From Rhodoferax sp. (GTDB lineage: Bacteria > Pseudomonadota > Gammaproteobacteria > Burkholderiales > Burkholderiaceae_C), in contig PKWM01000021.1 in NCBI GenBank assembly GCA_003133245.1, forward strand, positions 62,001-126,000: a stretch of DNA of 64,000 nucleotides, in the 5' to 3' direction. The notes under the pieces are model-generated. The model was not told the DNA's origin. It saw nothing but the letters and a program-made list of their open reading frames with translations, and searched no databases. How positions within the stretch are numbered: position 1 is the first letter of the stretch; each line of letters starts with the position of its first letter. Both the position numbers and the translations under genes were made by a program. Shown here in pieces: positions 28,642 through 37,058 of this stretch.

Positions 28642-30492
28642 ATGAAACGCATTGAAGCCATCAACGATTTCGTCATTAAATTTGCCAATATCAACGGCTC
28701 GGGTTCGGCATCTGCCAATGAACTCTTTGCCAAGGCCGTGATGCGCATGGGCGTACCAGTGAGCCCACGCAATATTTTTCCGAGCAACATCCAGGGCATG
28801 CCGACCTGGTACGAGGCGCGGGTCTGTGAAAAAGGTTATCACGGACGCCGTGGCGGCGTCGACATGATGGTGGCCATGAACCCGCAGACGTGGGATGAGG
28901 ATGTGGCCGAAATCGAACCCGGTGGTTATCTTTTTTACGATAGCACGCGGCCGATTCCGCCGAGCAAATTCCGCCAGGACATTGAGGTCATTGGCGTACC
29001 GTTGACCGAAATCAGCAATGCGGCCTACACCGAGCCGCGCCAGCGCCAGTTGTTTAAGAACATCATTTATGTCGGTGCATTGTCGGTGCTGCTTGACGTC
29101 GATGCCAATGTTTTTGAAAAGCTTTTTGCCGAGCAATTCAAGGGCAAGGAGCGCTTGCTTGAATCCAATGTGCGCGCCTTGCATCTGGGGCGTGATTACG
29201 TCCAGAAGAACCTCAAGGCACCGCTGGGTATTCGGGTGCGCCGCTCGGATCAGGTGGGCGACCAGATTTTTACCGACGGCAACAGCGCACTCGGCCTGGG
29301 CTGTGTTTATGGAGGTGCCACGGTGGCGGCCTGGTATCCCATCACGCCATCGTCCACCGTACCCGAGTCGTTTCAAAAGTATTGTGAAAAGTTCCGTGTC
29401 GATGCTGAAACTGGCCAGCACAATTACGCTATTGTGCAAGCTGAAGACGAATTGGCTTCCATCGGTATAGCGATCGGAGCGGGCTGGAATGGCGCACGCT
29501 CGTTTACCGCCACCTCCGGGGCCGGCATCTCGCTGATGACCGAGTTTCTGGGGTTGGCCTATTTTGCCGAAATTCCGGTGACTCTCATCAACGTGCAGCG
29601 CGGCGGTCCTTCCACCGGCATGCCTACACGCACGCAGCAGTCTGACCTGCTTTCCTGTGCCTATGCGTCGCACGGTGACACCAAGCATGTGATGCTGTTC
29701 CCGCAAGATCCGCATGAATGTTTTGAGCATGCAACGGCGGCGCTGGATCTGGCCGATCGGCTGCAAACGCCGATTTTTGTCATGTCCGATCTGGACATCG
29801 GCATGAACCAACGCCTGTGCAAACCGTTTGTCTGGGACGATGCACGCGAGTACGACCGAGGCAAAGTCATGACGGCGGCCGAGCTTGAAGCGGGCAAGGA
29901 TTTTGGTCGCTACAAGGATGTCGATGGCGATGGCATTCCGTGGCGCACCTTGCCCGGCACCCATCCGACCAAGGGCGGCTACTTTACCCGTGGCACGTCC
30001 AAGGACGCCTATGCGCGATATTCCGAGCGCGGGCCCGATTACATCTACAACATGGAGCGCTTGCTCAAGAAGTTCAAAACGGCTGCCAGTCTGGTGCCGC
30101 AACCGGTGGAGCGCAAGGCCGCGCAAGCCACCCGCTTTGGCGTGATTTATTTTGGTTCCACCAGCCCGGCCATGCGCGAGGCGCTGGAGGTGCTCGAAGA
30201 ACAAGGCCAATATCTGGATGCCATGCGCTTGCTGGCCTTTCCTTTCCCGGAGTCGGTCGAGCGTTTCATTGCCGAACACGAGCGGGTCTTTGTGGTCGAG
30301 CAAAATCGCGACGCGCAAATGCGCACCTTGCTGGTCAACGAGCTTGATGTTGATCCCAAGCGTCTGGCCAAAGTGCTGCACTATGACGGTACACCCATTA
30401 CCGCGCGCTTCATCATCCAAACTATTCGCACTAATTTGCAAGCGCTGGCGGCCAGTTCCGCAGCGACTTCTGCGCAAAAGGAGGCAGCATGA
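28642..30492 (+). CDS. korA: 2-oxoacid:acceptor oxidoreductase, fused gamma-alpha subunit
   Basis: A 616-residue protein. Residues about 1-190 form the gamma domain (ANINGSGSASANELFAKAVM, then the KGYHGRRGGVDMMV segment). The rest is the alpha, pyrimidine-binding half (AAWYPITPSSTVPESF, QAEDELASIGIAIGAGWNGA, SGAGISLMTEFLGLAYFAE, RGGPSTGMPTRTQQSDLL). Such fusions occur in 2-oxoglutarate ferredoxin oxidoreductases (KorA). The enzyme oxidises a 2-oxoacid with CoA and thiamine diphosphate. With the GltD-like subunit upstream this resembles the three-subunit 2-oxoglutarate:NADP+ oxidoreductase described from Azoarcus. It overlaps the beta-subunit gene by four bases. Confidence 0.88.
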   Translation: MKRIEAINDFVIKFANINGSGSASANELFAKAVMRMGVPVSPRNIFPSNIQGMPTWYEARVCEKGYHGRRGGVDMMVAMNPQTWDEDVAEIEPGGYLFYDSTRPIPPSKFRQDIEVIGVPLTEISNAAYTEPRQRQLFKNIIYVGALSVLLDVDANVFEKLFAEQFKGKERLLESNVRALHLGRDYVQKNLKAPLGIRVRRSDQVGDQIFTDGNSALGLGCVYGGATVAAWYPITPSSTVPESFQKYCEKFRVDAETGQHNYAIVQAEDELASIGIAIGAGWNGARSFTATSGAGISLMTEFLGLAYFAEIPVTLINVQRGGPSTGMPTRTQQSDLLSCAYASHGDTKHVMLFPQDPHECFEHATAALDLADRLQTPIFVMSDLDIGMNQRLCKPFVWDDAREYDRGKVMTAAELEAGKDFGRYKDVDGDGIPWRTLPGTHPTKGGYFTRGTSKDAYARYSERGPDYIYNMERLLKKFKTAASLVPQPVERKAAQATRFGVIYFGSTSPAMREALEVLEEQGQYLDAMRLLAFPFPESVERFIAEHERVFVVEQNRDAQMRTLLVNELDVDPKRLAKVLHYDGTPITARFIIQTIRTNLQALAASSAATSAQKEAA

Positions 30493-31544
30493 CTTATATT
30501 GCCAAACCCCGGATGCACCATCCGGAGCTCACCACCAACCAGGTGGGTTACACCCGCCGTGATTACGAAGGACCGGTATCCACGCTGTGCGCTGGCTGTG
30601 GCCATGATTCGATCTCGGCTGCCATCATCCAGGCCTGTTGGGAGCTTGACATTGAGCCGCACCGGGTTGCCAAGTTGTCCGGCATCGGTTGTAGTTCCAA
30701 ATCACCGACTTATTTCCTGGGCGCATCGCACGGCTTTAATACCGTTCATGGGCGTATGCCTTCGGTTTTGACCGGTGCCAACCTGGCCAACCGTGAATTG
30801 CTTTATCTGGGCGTATCGGGCGACGGTGATTCAGCCTCGATTGGTTTGGGCCAGTTCGCCAACGCCATGCGCCGCGGTGTGCGCATGGCTTATCTGGTGT
30901 ACAACAACGGCGTCTATGGCTTGACCAAAGGGCAGTTTTCTCCTACCGCTGACCGGGGTTCGAAAAGCAAAAAGGGCGCCATCAACAACGAGAGCCCGGT
31001 CGATCTGGTGAGCCTGGCACTGCAAATGGGAGCCACTTATGTGGCGCGGAGTTTCTCGGGCGACAAAGAGCAGTTGGTGCCTTTGATCAAGGGTGCTTTC
31101 CGTCACGGTGGCGCGGCTTTCATCGACATCATCAGTCCTTGTGTGACCTTCAACAATCACAGTGGCAGTACCAAGAGCTACGACTTTATCCGCCAGCACA
31201 ATGAATCTGTCAGCCGGATTGATTTTGTTGCAAAACGCAGCGAGATTACGACCAGCTATGCACCGGGTCAGTTGGTTGAAGTGGAACAACACGACGGTTC
31301 GATTTTGCGTTTGCGCAAGTTGCACGACGACTACGATCCAACCGATCGCAATGCGGCGCAGAGCTACATGAACGCGCACCAGGCGCGTGGCGAAGTGGTC
31401 ACCGGGCTGCTCTATGTCGATCCGCTGGCACTGGACCTGCATGTGGCGCAAAATACCAGCGTCAAACCACTCAACAGCTTTGGTGTCGCTCAGCTCTGCC
31501 CGGGCACCCAGGCACTTCAGAAAATCAACGCGTCTTTGCGCTGA
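30489..31544 (+). CDS. korB: 2-oxoacid:acceptor oxidoreductase, beta (thiamine diphosphate) subunit
   Basis: A 351-residue protein with the cluster-ligand region LCAGCGHDSISAAI, and the thiamine-diphosphate motif GDGDSASIGLGQFANAMRRG followed by YNNGVYGLTKGQFSPT. CVTFNNHSGSTKSYD near residue 220 is typical of KorB. The beta subunit holds the cofactor at the interface with alpha. The 2-oxoglutarate rather than pyruvate preference is inferred from overall resemblance to KorB and from the operon, not from a single diagnostic residue. Confidence 0.88.
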   Translation: MTYIAKPRMHHPELTTNQVGYTRRDYEGPVSTLCAGCGHDSISAAIIQACWELDIEPHRVAKLSGIGCSSKSPTYFLGASHGFNTVHGRMPSVLTGANLANRELLYLGVSGDGDSASIGLGQFANAMRRGVRMAYLVYNNGVYGLTKGQFSPTADRGSKSKKGAINNESPVDLVSLALQMGATYVARSFSGDKEQLVPLIKGAFRHGGAAFIDIISPCVTFNNHSGSTKSYDFIRQHNESVSRIDFVAKRSEITTSYAPGQLVEVEQHDGSILRLRKLHDDYDPTDRNAAQSYMNAHQARGEVVTGLLYVDPLALDLHVAQNTSVKPLNSFGVAQLCPGTQALQKINASLR

Positions 31545-31586
31545 CGCCTGAGTTTTTTTATTGGTTTTTTGAACAGGACGCACATC

Positions 31587-32027
31587 ATGCCAGAACGTAC
31601 CGTATTTGAATCTGTTTCGCAACGCCATGTGGTCAGCCTGGCTCCGCAAGCCAGCGTTTGGGATGCGGCGTGCATCATGACCAAAGCCAACCGCGGCAGC
31701 ATCCTCGTGATTGATGCTGCCGGTGTGGTGCAAGGGATTCTGACCGAGCGCGATCTGATGATGCGCGTGTTGGCCAGGGCGCTAGATCCCAAGACCACGC
31801 CCGTGGCAGATGTGATGACGCGCAACCCGCAAAGCGTGACGCCCGAAACCCGGGTCGCCGAAGCGGTGCTGATCATGATCGAGCGCGGCTTTCGGCATTT
31901 GCCCATCATTACTGCCAGCGGAAAAATTATGGGCATCTTCTCGGTGCGCGATGCCTTGCCGCGCGAGGTGGGTGTCGCCGTCGGCCTGGCCGAATTCAAC
32001 GACCAGGTCAATGACGTGCTGGGCTAG
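31587..32027 (+). CDS. two-CBS-domain protein
   Basis: A 146-residue protein that is essentially one Bateman module: CBS1 around VWDAACIMTKANRGSILVID and GILTERDLMMRVL, and CBS2 around PVADVMTRNPQSVTPETRVA and GFRHLPIITASGKIMGIFSV RD. Such modules bind adenine nucleotides or NAD-type ligands and sense energy state. The ATG at 31587 with GGA upstream is preferred over the TTG used in the track. It follows the oxidoreductase genes closely and may be co-transcribed. The target is unknown. Confidence 0.85.
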   Translation: MPERTVFESVSQRHVVSLAPQASVWDAACIMTKANRGSILVIDAAGVVQGILTERDLMMRVLARALDPKTTPVADVMTRNPQSVTPETRVAEAVLIMIERGFRHLPIITASGKIMGIFSVRDALPREVGVAVGLAEFNDQVNDVLG

Positions 32028-32088
32028 CAACCTGTTGAACATTGAAAGCAACACGGCGGCAACCCTTTCTGACGTTATCCTGTGAACA

Positions 32089-32401
32089 ATGCCGGAAGCG
32101 CTGATTTTTTCCGATTTGGAAGGTGTCATTCGGCGCTGGAATCGGGGAGCCGAGACCGTCGGCCAGAGCCTTGATCTCATCTCGGGGTGACACGCTGCCT
32201 AGCAGGTCTTGAGCCATCAAGCGATCCTTGCACAAGAGTGGTGAGCAGATCTATGTGGACATGAGTTTTGCGATGGTCAAAGATCAGGCCGGAGAAATGC
32301 TGGGCTCCATGGCCGTTGCCCGTGACGCCACCCAGCGATTTCTGGAGGAAAAGAACCTGCGCCGCCAGTTGGCAGAATTGACTCCCAAACCAGCGCAGTA
32401 A
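32089..32401 (+). pseudogene. PAS-domain protein remnant
   Basis: An ATG at 32089 opens a reading frame MPEALIFSDLEGVIRRWNRG AETVGQSLDLISG that stops at once; this is the start of a PAS domain. In another frame, from about 32235, HKSGEQIYVDMSFAMVKDQA continues with GSMAVARDATQRFLEEKNLR RQLAEL, the end of the same kind of PAS domain. The middle of the domain is deleted, the frame is shifted, and a TGA interrupts the junction. The gene is therefore dead. It fills most of the 421-base gap between the CBS gene and ytfE. Confidence 0.7.
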
Positions 32402-32448
32402 AGCGTCGGTTCTTGGGTGTCTTGTTCAAAGCGCTTAGTTGATCCGAT

Positions 32449-33174
32449 TCACACCGAGCAACAGTTGTCATTTTTGGCGGCATTAGGTGACTCGAACTGC
32501 GGGAAGAGCACATTATTTTCGAGGTGAATGTGGTTGATCAGGTCATCGCTGAGCTGCGCGATACCCACGTACAGGGCCTGCCAGGTGTTGCAAGCACCCG
32601 GGGGCAGCGTGCCGTCGTGGGTGAGCGCCGTCAGCCGGTCCAGTTGTTCGCCGTGGCTGGTGTGCTCGCTGCGCATCATACTGATCGGGAGCACAACCAT
32701 TGGATTGCCCCCGGCTTTGAGCATAGGGAAAAGAATTGTCTCTTCCTTTTGCATGTGGTCCAGCAGCTCACCCTCCATGGACTCCAACAATTGCGCCAGA
32801 CCCGAAGGCACCTCCGGGTTTTCGCGATGTACCAACTCGACACGGTGCGCCATTCGGATCAACTCGGGCAGTTGGGTGCGGTGCACCGCGTGGTAGCGCT
32901 CCAGGATATGGTCAATCAGCGCTGTCGGCGCTGTGCTTTGGGGCGACGCGCTGCCACGCTTCAGGTCGGCGAGTTCGTCAAGCACGGCCGCCAGGTTCAA
33001 ATTCTTCTCAAGAGCGGCCTGGCGCAGACTGATCTGGCCGCCGCAACAGAAGTCGAGCTTGAGGCGCCGAAACACCGCCGTAGCGCCCGGCAACTGCACG
33101 GCGATCTGGCCCAGTGCCTGGTCGGCGCGGTTAACGCCGGGTTCTTGTTCCATGGATTGAATTGGGGTGGTCAT
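32449..33174 (-). CDS. ytfE: iron-sulfur cluster repair protein Ric (YtfE/ScdA)
   Basis: A 241-residue di-iron protein that repairs FeS clusters damaged by nitric oxide or oxidative stress. It has the N-terminal ScdA domain with LKLDFCCGGQISLRQA (C43-C44) and a hemerythrin-like four-helix bundle with His/Glu ligands (DHILERYHAVHRTQLPELIR, GELLDHMQKEETILFPML, MRSEHTSHGEQLDRL, HIHLENNVLFPQFE). It is divergent from nsrR, and an NsrR-like site lies about 15 bases upstream of its start, so NO-dependent derepression is likely. Confidence 0.94.
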   Translation of the reverse strand: MTTPIQSMEQEPGVNRADQALGQIAVQLPGATAVFRRLKLDFCCGGQISLRQAALEKNLNLAAVLDELADLKRGSASPQSTAPTALIDHILERYHAVHRTQLPELIRMAHRVELVHRENPEVPSGLAQLLESMEGELLDHMQKEETILFPMLKAGGNPMVVLPISMMRSEHTSHGEQLDRLTALTHDGTLPPGACNTWQALYVGIAQLSDDLINHIHLENNVLFPQFESPNAAKNDNCCSV

Positions 33175-33188
33175 CAGGGTTTCCTTTA

Positions 33189-33211
33189 AAGATTCATATG
33201 GTGTGAATATT
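33189..33211. promoter_or_regulatory. NsrR-like operator upstream of ytfE
   Basis: AAGATTCAT (33189-33197) and GTGAATATT (33203-33211) form an imperfect inverted repeat. It agrees in about 15 of 22 positions with the NsrR consensus I remember from Proteobacteria (AAGATGCATTT, one base, AAATGCATCTT). It is close to the ytfE start and next to nsrR itself. A perfect consensus half-site, AAATGCATC, occurs further on at 33222-33230. Confidence 0.5.
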
Positions 33212-33225
33212 TTATCCGATAAAAT
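33209..33225. promoter_or_regulatory. 17-base palindrome in the ytfE-nsrR gap
   Basis: ATTTTATC-C-GATAAAAT is a perfect palindrome centred at 33217. It overlaps the end of the NsrR-like site and could be an additional operator (autoregulation of nsrR) or a binding site for another dimeric regulator. It does not match FNR or CRP boxes. Confidence 0.45.
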
Positions 33226-33309
33226 GCATCATCTCTTCATCTTTTAATACCCGGATTTGTTTCGGGGCTAACACCGTGCCCGGCATGAAGCTGCACCAAG
33301 GAACTATTG

Positions 33310-33774
33310 ATGAAACTCACCAGTTGGACTGACTACAGCCTGCGCGTGCTCATGTACTGCGCCGCCAGCCAGGGGCGCGAGCAGCCCGTGACCATTACCG
33401 AAATTGCCGATGCGCACGACATTTCGCGCAGCCACCTGACCAAAATCGTGGTGGCGCTGTCGGATCAAGGTCTGTTGGAAACCACACGCGGTCGCGGCGG
33501 CGGCTTGCGCCTGCTCAAGCCGGCCAAAGACATCGTGCTGGGCGAGGTGGTGCGAAAGACAGAAACCGACTTCACGATGGTGGAGTGCTTTGCGCCGACC
33601 ACCGGCAGCTGCCGTCTGAGCGGGCATTGCCGCCTCATGACGGTGCTGCAAGAGGCTTTGCAGAGCTACTTGAAGGTTTTGGATGGCGTCACGCTGGCCG
33701 ATCTGGTGCCGTCGGCAGCAGCCGGACTGCCCACTTTGCCCAAACGCCGCAAGTCAGCAAAGATGGCGGTTTAA
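33310..33774 (+). CDS. nsrR: NsrR-type Rrf2 nitric oxide sensor
   Basis: A 154-residue Rrf2-family repressor. The N-terminal winged helix (MKLTSWTDYSLRVLMYCAAS, ITEIADAHDISRSHLTKIV) binds DNA. The three cysteines C93, C101 and C107 (CFAPTTGSCRLSGHC, spacing C-x7-C-x5-C) match the FeS-cluster ligands of NsrR, which NO destroys to lift repression. It is divergent from ytfE and flanked by norB, ygbA and nnrS, the expected targets. ATG 33310 is chosen over the adjacent TTG of the track. Confidence 0.92.
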   Translation: MKLTSWTDYSLRVLMYCAASQGREQPVTITEIADAHDISRSHLTKIVVALSDQGLLETTRGRGGGLRLLKPAKDIVLGEVVRKTETDFTMVECFAPTTGSCRLSGHCRLMTVLQEALQSYLKVLDGVTLADLVPSAAAGLPTLPKRRKSAKMAV

Positions 33775-33781
33775 AAGAATC

Positions 33782-33836
33782 GCCTGGGCAACCGCTGACC
33801 CAGGCAAGTGCGCGCCTACAGGGCAAGGCGCGCACT
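33782..33836. terminator. double hairpin between convergent nsrR and norB
   Basis: Two stem-loops follow each other: GCCTGGG (33782) with CCCAGGC (33799-33805), and a perfect 10-base stem AGTGCGCGCC (33807-33816) with GGCGCGCACT (33827-33836). They lie between the ends of two convergent genes, so a shared terminator is the natural reading. No clear T-run follows on either side, which weakens the call for intrinsic termination. Confidence 0.55.
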
Positions 33837-33867
33837 CGGTTGGTCAAGAGCCCCTAGCTCTGTTGGT

Positions 33868-36147
33868 TCACGCGGCTTTGGTTCCGGCCACCAATACCGG
33901 TGCCCGCTGCTGGCGCTTGCCAGCGACCAGCAAACGCACGGCAAACCAGGCCAGGAAAAATGTTCCCAAGGCGAATATGAGGTCGCCCGGCACCCGCAGC
34001 CACACCATGGTTTGCATGAAATGCGAGTGAATGACCTCGGGTGAACGGGCAAACCACATACCCTTGGTGATGCTGGCCCAGGCTTGGTAAATACCGGCTG
34101 GCACCAGGGAAACAAACACCATCATGGCCAGTCCAATATTGAGCGACCAGAACATCGGAGCCAGCAGCTTGTCAGACCAGGCGGCACGGCTTGAGAGACC
34201 GCGCAGACAAAACAGCAGCAAGCCGATACCCAGCATGCCATAGACACCGAACAGCGCGGCGTGGCCATGCGCAGCGGTCATGTTGAGGCCTTGCATGTAG
34301 TACAGCGCGATCGGCGTATTGATCGAGAAACCCAACAGGCCAGCGCCCACCACGTTCCAGAAACCGACCGCGATGAAACACAGAATCGACCACTTGTAGC
34401 TTTGCACCCAGGGCGCCGCCTTGGAGCGCTGGTAGTTGCGATAGGCTTCAAACCCAATCATCGCCAGCGGAACAACTTCCAGCGCCGAGAACATGGCGCC
34501 GATGGCGATCACGAAGGTGGGCGTGCCGGTGAAATACAGGTGATGCAAGGTGCCCAGAATGCCGCCGAACAAAAAGACAATGGTTTCCAGCACAATGGCA
34601 GCGTTGGCAGTGGCGGCGCGAATCAGGCCCAGACGCGTGAACAGCAGGGCAATCACAGCGGTTGCAAACACTTCAAAAAAGCCTTCCACCCACAGGTGCA
34701 CCAGCCACCAGCGCCAGTACTCGATCATCGAGTAATGCGTGTGCGGGCCCCAGGTCAGCGACGTTGCATAGAAGCCACCGATGCACAGCGCGGCCAGGAA
34801 CACCATGGCAATCAAACCGCGGCTCTCTGACGGCGTTTTCAAGGCCGGCAGCAAGCCGCGCCCCAACAACGTCACCCAGAACAGCAGACCGACAAACAAC
34901 AGCACCTGCCAGACGCGACCCATGCTGGTGTATTCCAGACCCTGATTGCCGACCCAGAAACTGAAAGTATTGCCCAGGTGCTGCAGTGAACCGAGCCAGC
35001 CAAAGGCAGTGGAGCCGACCACAATAAAGAGCAGGGCGTAGAACAGCACATCGACACCGAGTTTCTGGTACTTCGGCTCGACGCCCGAAATCGCCGGTGC
35101 GATGTACAGACCGGTGGCCAGCCACGCGGTGGCAATCCACAAAACAGCGAACTGGGTATGGATGGTGCGGCTCACCGTGTAGGGCAGGATTTGCGCCAAC
35201 GCAAAACCGTAGAAACTGCCACCTTCAACGGCGTAGTGGGCGGTAATCACACCCATGGCCACTTGGGCCAGTATCAGGCCGATCACCACATAGAAGTATT
35301 TCCGGGTCGCCTTCATCGACGGCGTCGGCTTCAGGTCAAACAGCGGATCGGCCTTGGGCGGCGTCGGGTCGCCTTCTTCCTTGGTGCTCGAGTGGTAGAG
35401 AATCATGCCTGCAATGGCGGCGATCATGAAAATAATGCTGGCAATGGACCAGATGCCGGCACCGGCAGTCGGGTTGTTGTCCACCAGCGGTTCGTGCGGC
35501 CAGTTGCTGGTGTAGCTCAGATCCGTCTCGCCCGGCCTGTCGGTGGCCGCCGACCAGGCTGACCAGAACATGAAGGCTGGCAGCGCCTGTAGATCAAGCG
35601 GGTCGGGCAAGGAACCTGCGTTCATTGCGTACTGTTCGCGCAGCTTGTTGAGCGACGGATCACGACCAAACAATCCTGTGTAGTGGCGGGCGACTTGTGC
35701 GACCGCCTCGGCGCGCTCGGGTGAAAGCGTGATGGTGCCGGTGCTGGCGTCAAACGTGTTGCGCCGCATTTCGCTCTTGAGCCGGCCATTGAGTTCGCCT
35801 TGTTGGCCGACACTGAGTTCCTCAAATGACTTGCCAAAATCGCGCTGCGACCAGATCGTGCGTAGCGCCAACGCTTCGCGATGCAGCCAGTCGGCCGACC
35901 AGTCCGGCGCCACGTAACTGCCATGACCCCAAACCGAGCCCAACTGCTGGCCGCCAGCCGAGAGCCAGGCTTCCTGACCGCGTTGGACCTGTCCTTCGGA
36001 GAACAGTACAACTCCCTTGGTGCTGATGACTTGTTTTGGAATTGGCGGCGCAGTCAGATAGATCTCTGTTCCGACCCAGCCTAAAACGGCGAAAGACAGT
36101 ACACAGATGACGGCGAGCCAGGTCCAGAGTTTGCGTGTGGCGTGCAT
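33868..36147 (-). CDS. norB: quinol-dependent nitric oxide reductase (qNOR)
   Basis: A 759-residue membrane enzyme that reduces 2 NO to N2O using quinol. The long N-terminal extension (about residues 1-230, with FSEGQVQRGQEAWLSAGGQQ and GSVWGHGSYVAPDWSADWL) replaces the separate NorC subunit and lacks heme c motifs, which marks the single-subunit qNOR. The catalytic domain has the heme and FeB histidines and glutamates in RTIHTQFAVLW, VHLWVEGFFEVFATAV, LGTLHHLYFTGTP and AAHGHAALFGVYG. About 13-14 membrane helices are expected. An NsrR-like site lies about 90 bases upstream. It most likely detoxifies NO, as no nitrite reductase is seen here. Confidence 0.95.
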   Translation of the reverse strand: MHATRKLWTWLAVICVLSFAVLGWVGTEIYLTAPPIPKQVISTKGVVLFSEGQVQRGQEAWLSAGGQQLGSVWGHGSYVAPDWSADWLHREALALRTIWSQRDFGKSFEELSVGQQGELNGRLKSEMRRNTFDASTGTITLSPERAEAVAQVARHYTGLFGRDPSLNKLREQYAMNAGSLPDPLDLQALPAFMFWSAWSAATDRPGETDLSYTSNWPHEPLVDNNPTAGAGIWSIASIIFMIAAIAGMILYHSSTKEEGDPTPPKADPLFDLKPTPSMKATRKYFYVVIGLILAQVAMGVITAHYAVEGGSFYGFALAQILPYTVSRTIHTQFAVLWIATAWLATGLYIAPAISGVEPKYQKLGVDVLFYALLFIVVGSTAFGWLGSLQHLGNTFSFWVGNQGLEYTSMGRVWQVLLFVGLLFWVTLLGRGLLPALKTPSESRGLIAMVFLAALCIGGFYATSLTWGPHTHYSMIEYWRWWLVHLWVEGFFEVFATAVIALLFTRLGLIRAATANAAIVLETIVFLFGGILGTLHHLYFTGTPTFVIAIGAMFSALEVVPLAMIGFEAYRNYQRSKAAPWVQSYKWSILCFIAVGFWNVVGAGLLGFSINTPIALYYMQGLNMTAAHGHAALFGVYGMLGIGLLLFCLRGLSSRAAWSDKLLAPMFWSLNIGLAMMVFVSLVPAGIYQAWASITKGMWFARSPEVIHSHFMQTMVWLRVPGDLIFALGTFFLAWFAVRLLVAGKRQQRAPVLVAGTKAA

Positions 36148-36225
36148 AGCGGGATTCCTTATGAGTAGCGTTGAAAAAAAGTGGTCGTAAGTCCGAATCG
36201 AAACTTACTAATGGTGCAGTTTATA

Positions 36226-36260
36226 TGAATCTTTTAAAAGATGCAACAAAAATGAATCAT
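36226..36260. promoter_or_regulatory. NsrR-like operator and palindrome upstream of norB
   Basis: At 36238-36260, AAGATGCAACA, one base, AAATGAATCAT agrees in about 17 of 22 positions with the NsrR consensus as I remember it. Overlapping it at 36229-36242 is a perfect 14-base palindrome, ATCTTTTAAAAGAT. Both lie in the 153-base gap between norB and the divergent small membrane protein gene, so one site could control both. Confidence 0.6.
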
Positions 36261-36300
36261 TTAAAATTGCAAGATCCAAAAATCAGGTGAAAGCTATCCA

Positions 36301-36633
36301 ATGTCCGCTCGTATCAGTCTCTTCGCCATTGCAGCGCTGCTGCTGGGCGCTCATTTTTTTCGATCTGGCAATTTTTTACTGGTGGCCCTCTGTCTGGCAA
36401 CGCCGTTGCTATTCCTGTACAGGAAGCGCCGGAGCCTCATCCTGTTGCAGTTAACGGCCTACGCTGCGACCGCGAGTTGGCTGTGGACGGCGCTTCAACT
36501 CGTCGCATTGCGCCAGCAGGCTGATCGACCGTGGATCGCCGCCGCCCTCATTCTGGGTGCAGTCGCCCTGTTCACGCTGGTGGCGGGGTTCTTGATGAAC
36601 TCCCGCTGCATGCGTGAGCGCTATTCTCGTTAG
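36301..36633 (+). CDS. small integral membrane protein, unknown
   Basis: A 110-residue protein with about four hydrophobic segments (residues 5-18, 24-39, 46-68 and 80-98) and a basic C-terminus. No family recognised. It is divergent from norB and shares its NsrR-like control region, so involvement in the NO response is plausible. It ends with a four-base overlap with the convergent YgbA-like gene. Confidence 0.6.
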   Translation: MSARISLFAIAALLLGAHFFRSGNFLLVALCLATPLLFLYRKRRSLILLQLTAYAATASWLWTALQLVALRQQADRPWIAAALILGAVALFTLVAGFLMNSRCMRERYSR

Positions 36634-37058
36634 CCACTGTCACTGCTTCTGCCATCGCTCGCGGCGCTGTGCGTAGTTGGAGTTTTTTGTTGGCGCTTGG
36701 CTGGCAGCACCGGTATGGGCCGGTGATCGGCCAGCAGGTGCAAGATGCCCAAGATGGGGTGTCTGAGCAGCATGCGTGGCCCGCCCCACCGCATCACGAT
36801 CCTTATCTTTTCACGCATCTCCGCGCTGTAGCAATGCACGACACACTTGGCGCAGTTCGGCTTAGCGTCGCCGAACACGCAGCGTTGCAGACGGCGCTGG
36901 GCATAGTCGAACAGAGCGGCGCAGTCGGCGCATAGCGGCTCTGCGCCATGGTGGTGGCGGCAGTACATACGGACCATTATTTCGATGGTTTTGAGTTCGC
37001 GCACGCGTCGGATAAAACGCTTGTCGGTGGTGAATTCAATCAGAACACGCTTATTCAC
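36630..37058 (-). CDS. ygbA: YgbA-like nitrous-oxide-stimulated-promoter family protein
   Basis: A cysteine-rich cytoplasmic protein with the family line ELKTIEIMVRMYCRHHHGAE, then LCADCAALFDYAQRRLQRC, CAKCVVHCYSAEMREKIRIV and MRWGGPRMLLRHPILGI. This is the YgbA family, whose E. coli member belongs to the NsrR regulon and has been linked to cysteine/FeS biosynthesis under nitrosative stress. A GTG at 37058 gives the usual length of N-terminus (142 residues) and overlaps the upstream SDR gene by eight bases; the track start at 37100 lies deeper in that gene. The C-terminal tail is Ser/Lys-rich. Confidence 0.82.
   Translation of the reverse strand: MNKRVLIEFTTDKRFIRRVRELKTIEIMVRMYCRHHHGAEPLCADCAALFDYAQRRLQRCVFGDAKPNCAKCVVHCYSAEMREKIRIVMRWGGPRMLLRHPILGILHLLADHRPIPVLPAKRQQKTPTTHSAASDGRSSDSG

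Noticed and set aside
28636-30477. 613-residue minus-strand ORF opposite korA
   Set aside because: It is the antisense mirror of a clear, motif-rich gene; the translation is His/Gln/Arg-rich with no domain. Such mirrors are common in high-GC coding sequence.
36669-36935. 88-residue plus-strand ORF opposite ygbA
   Set aside because: It mirrors the YgbA-like frame, which carries clear family motifs.
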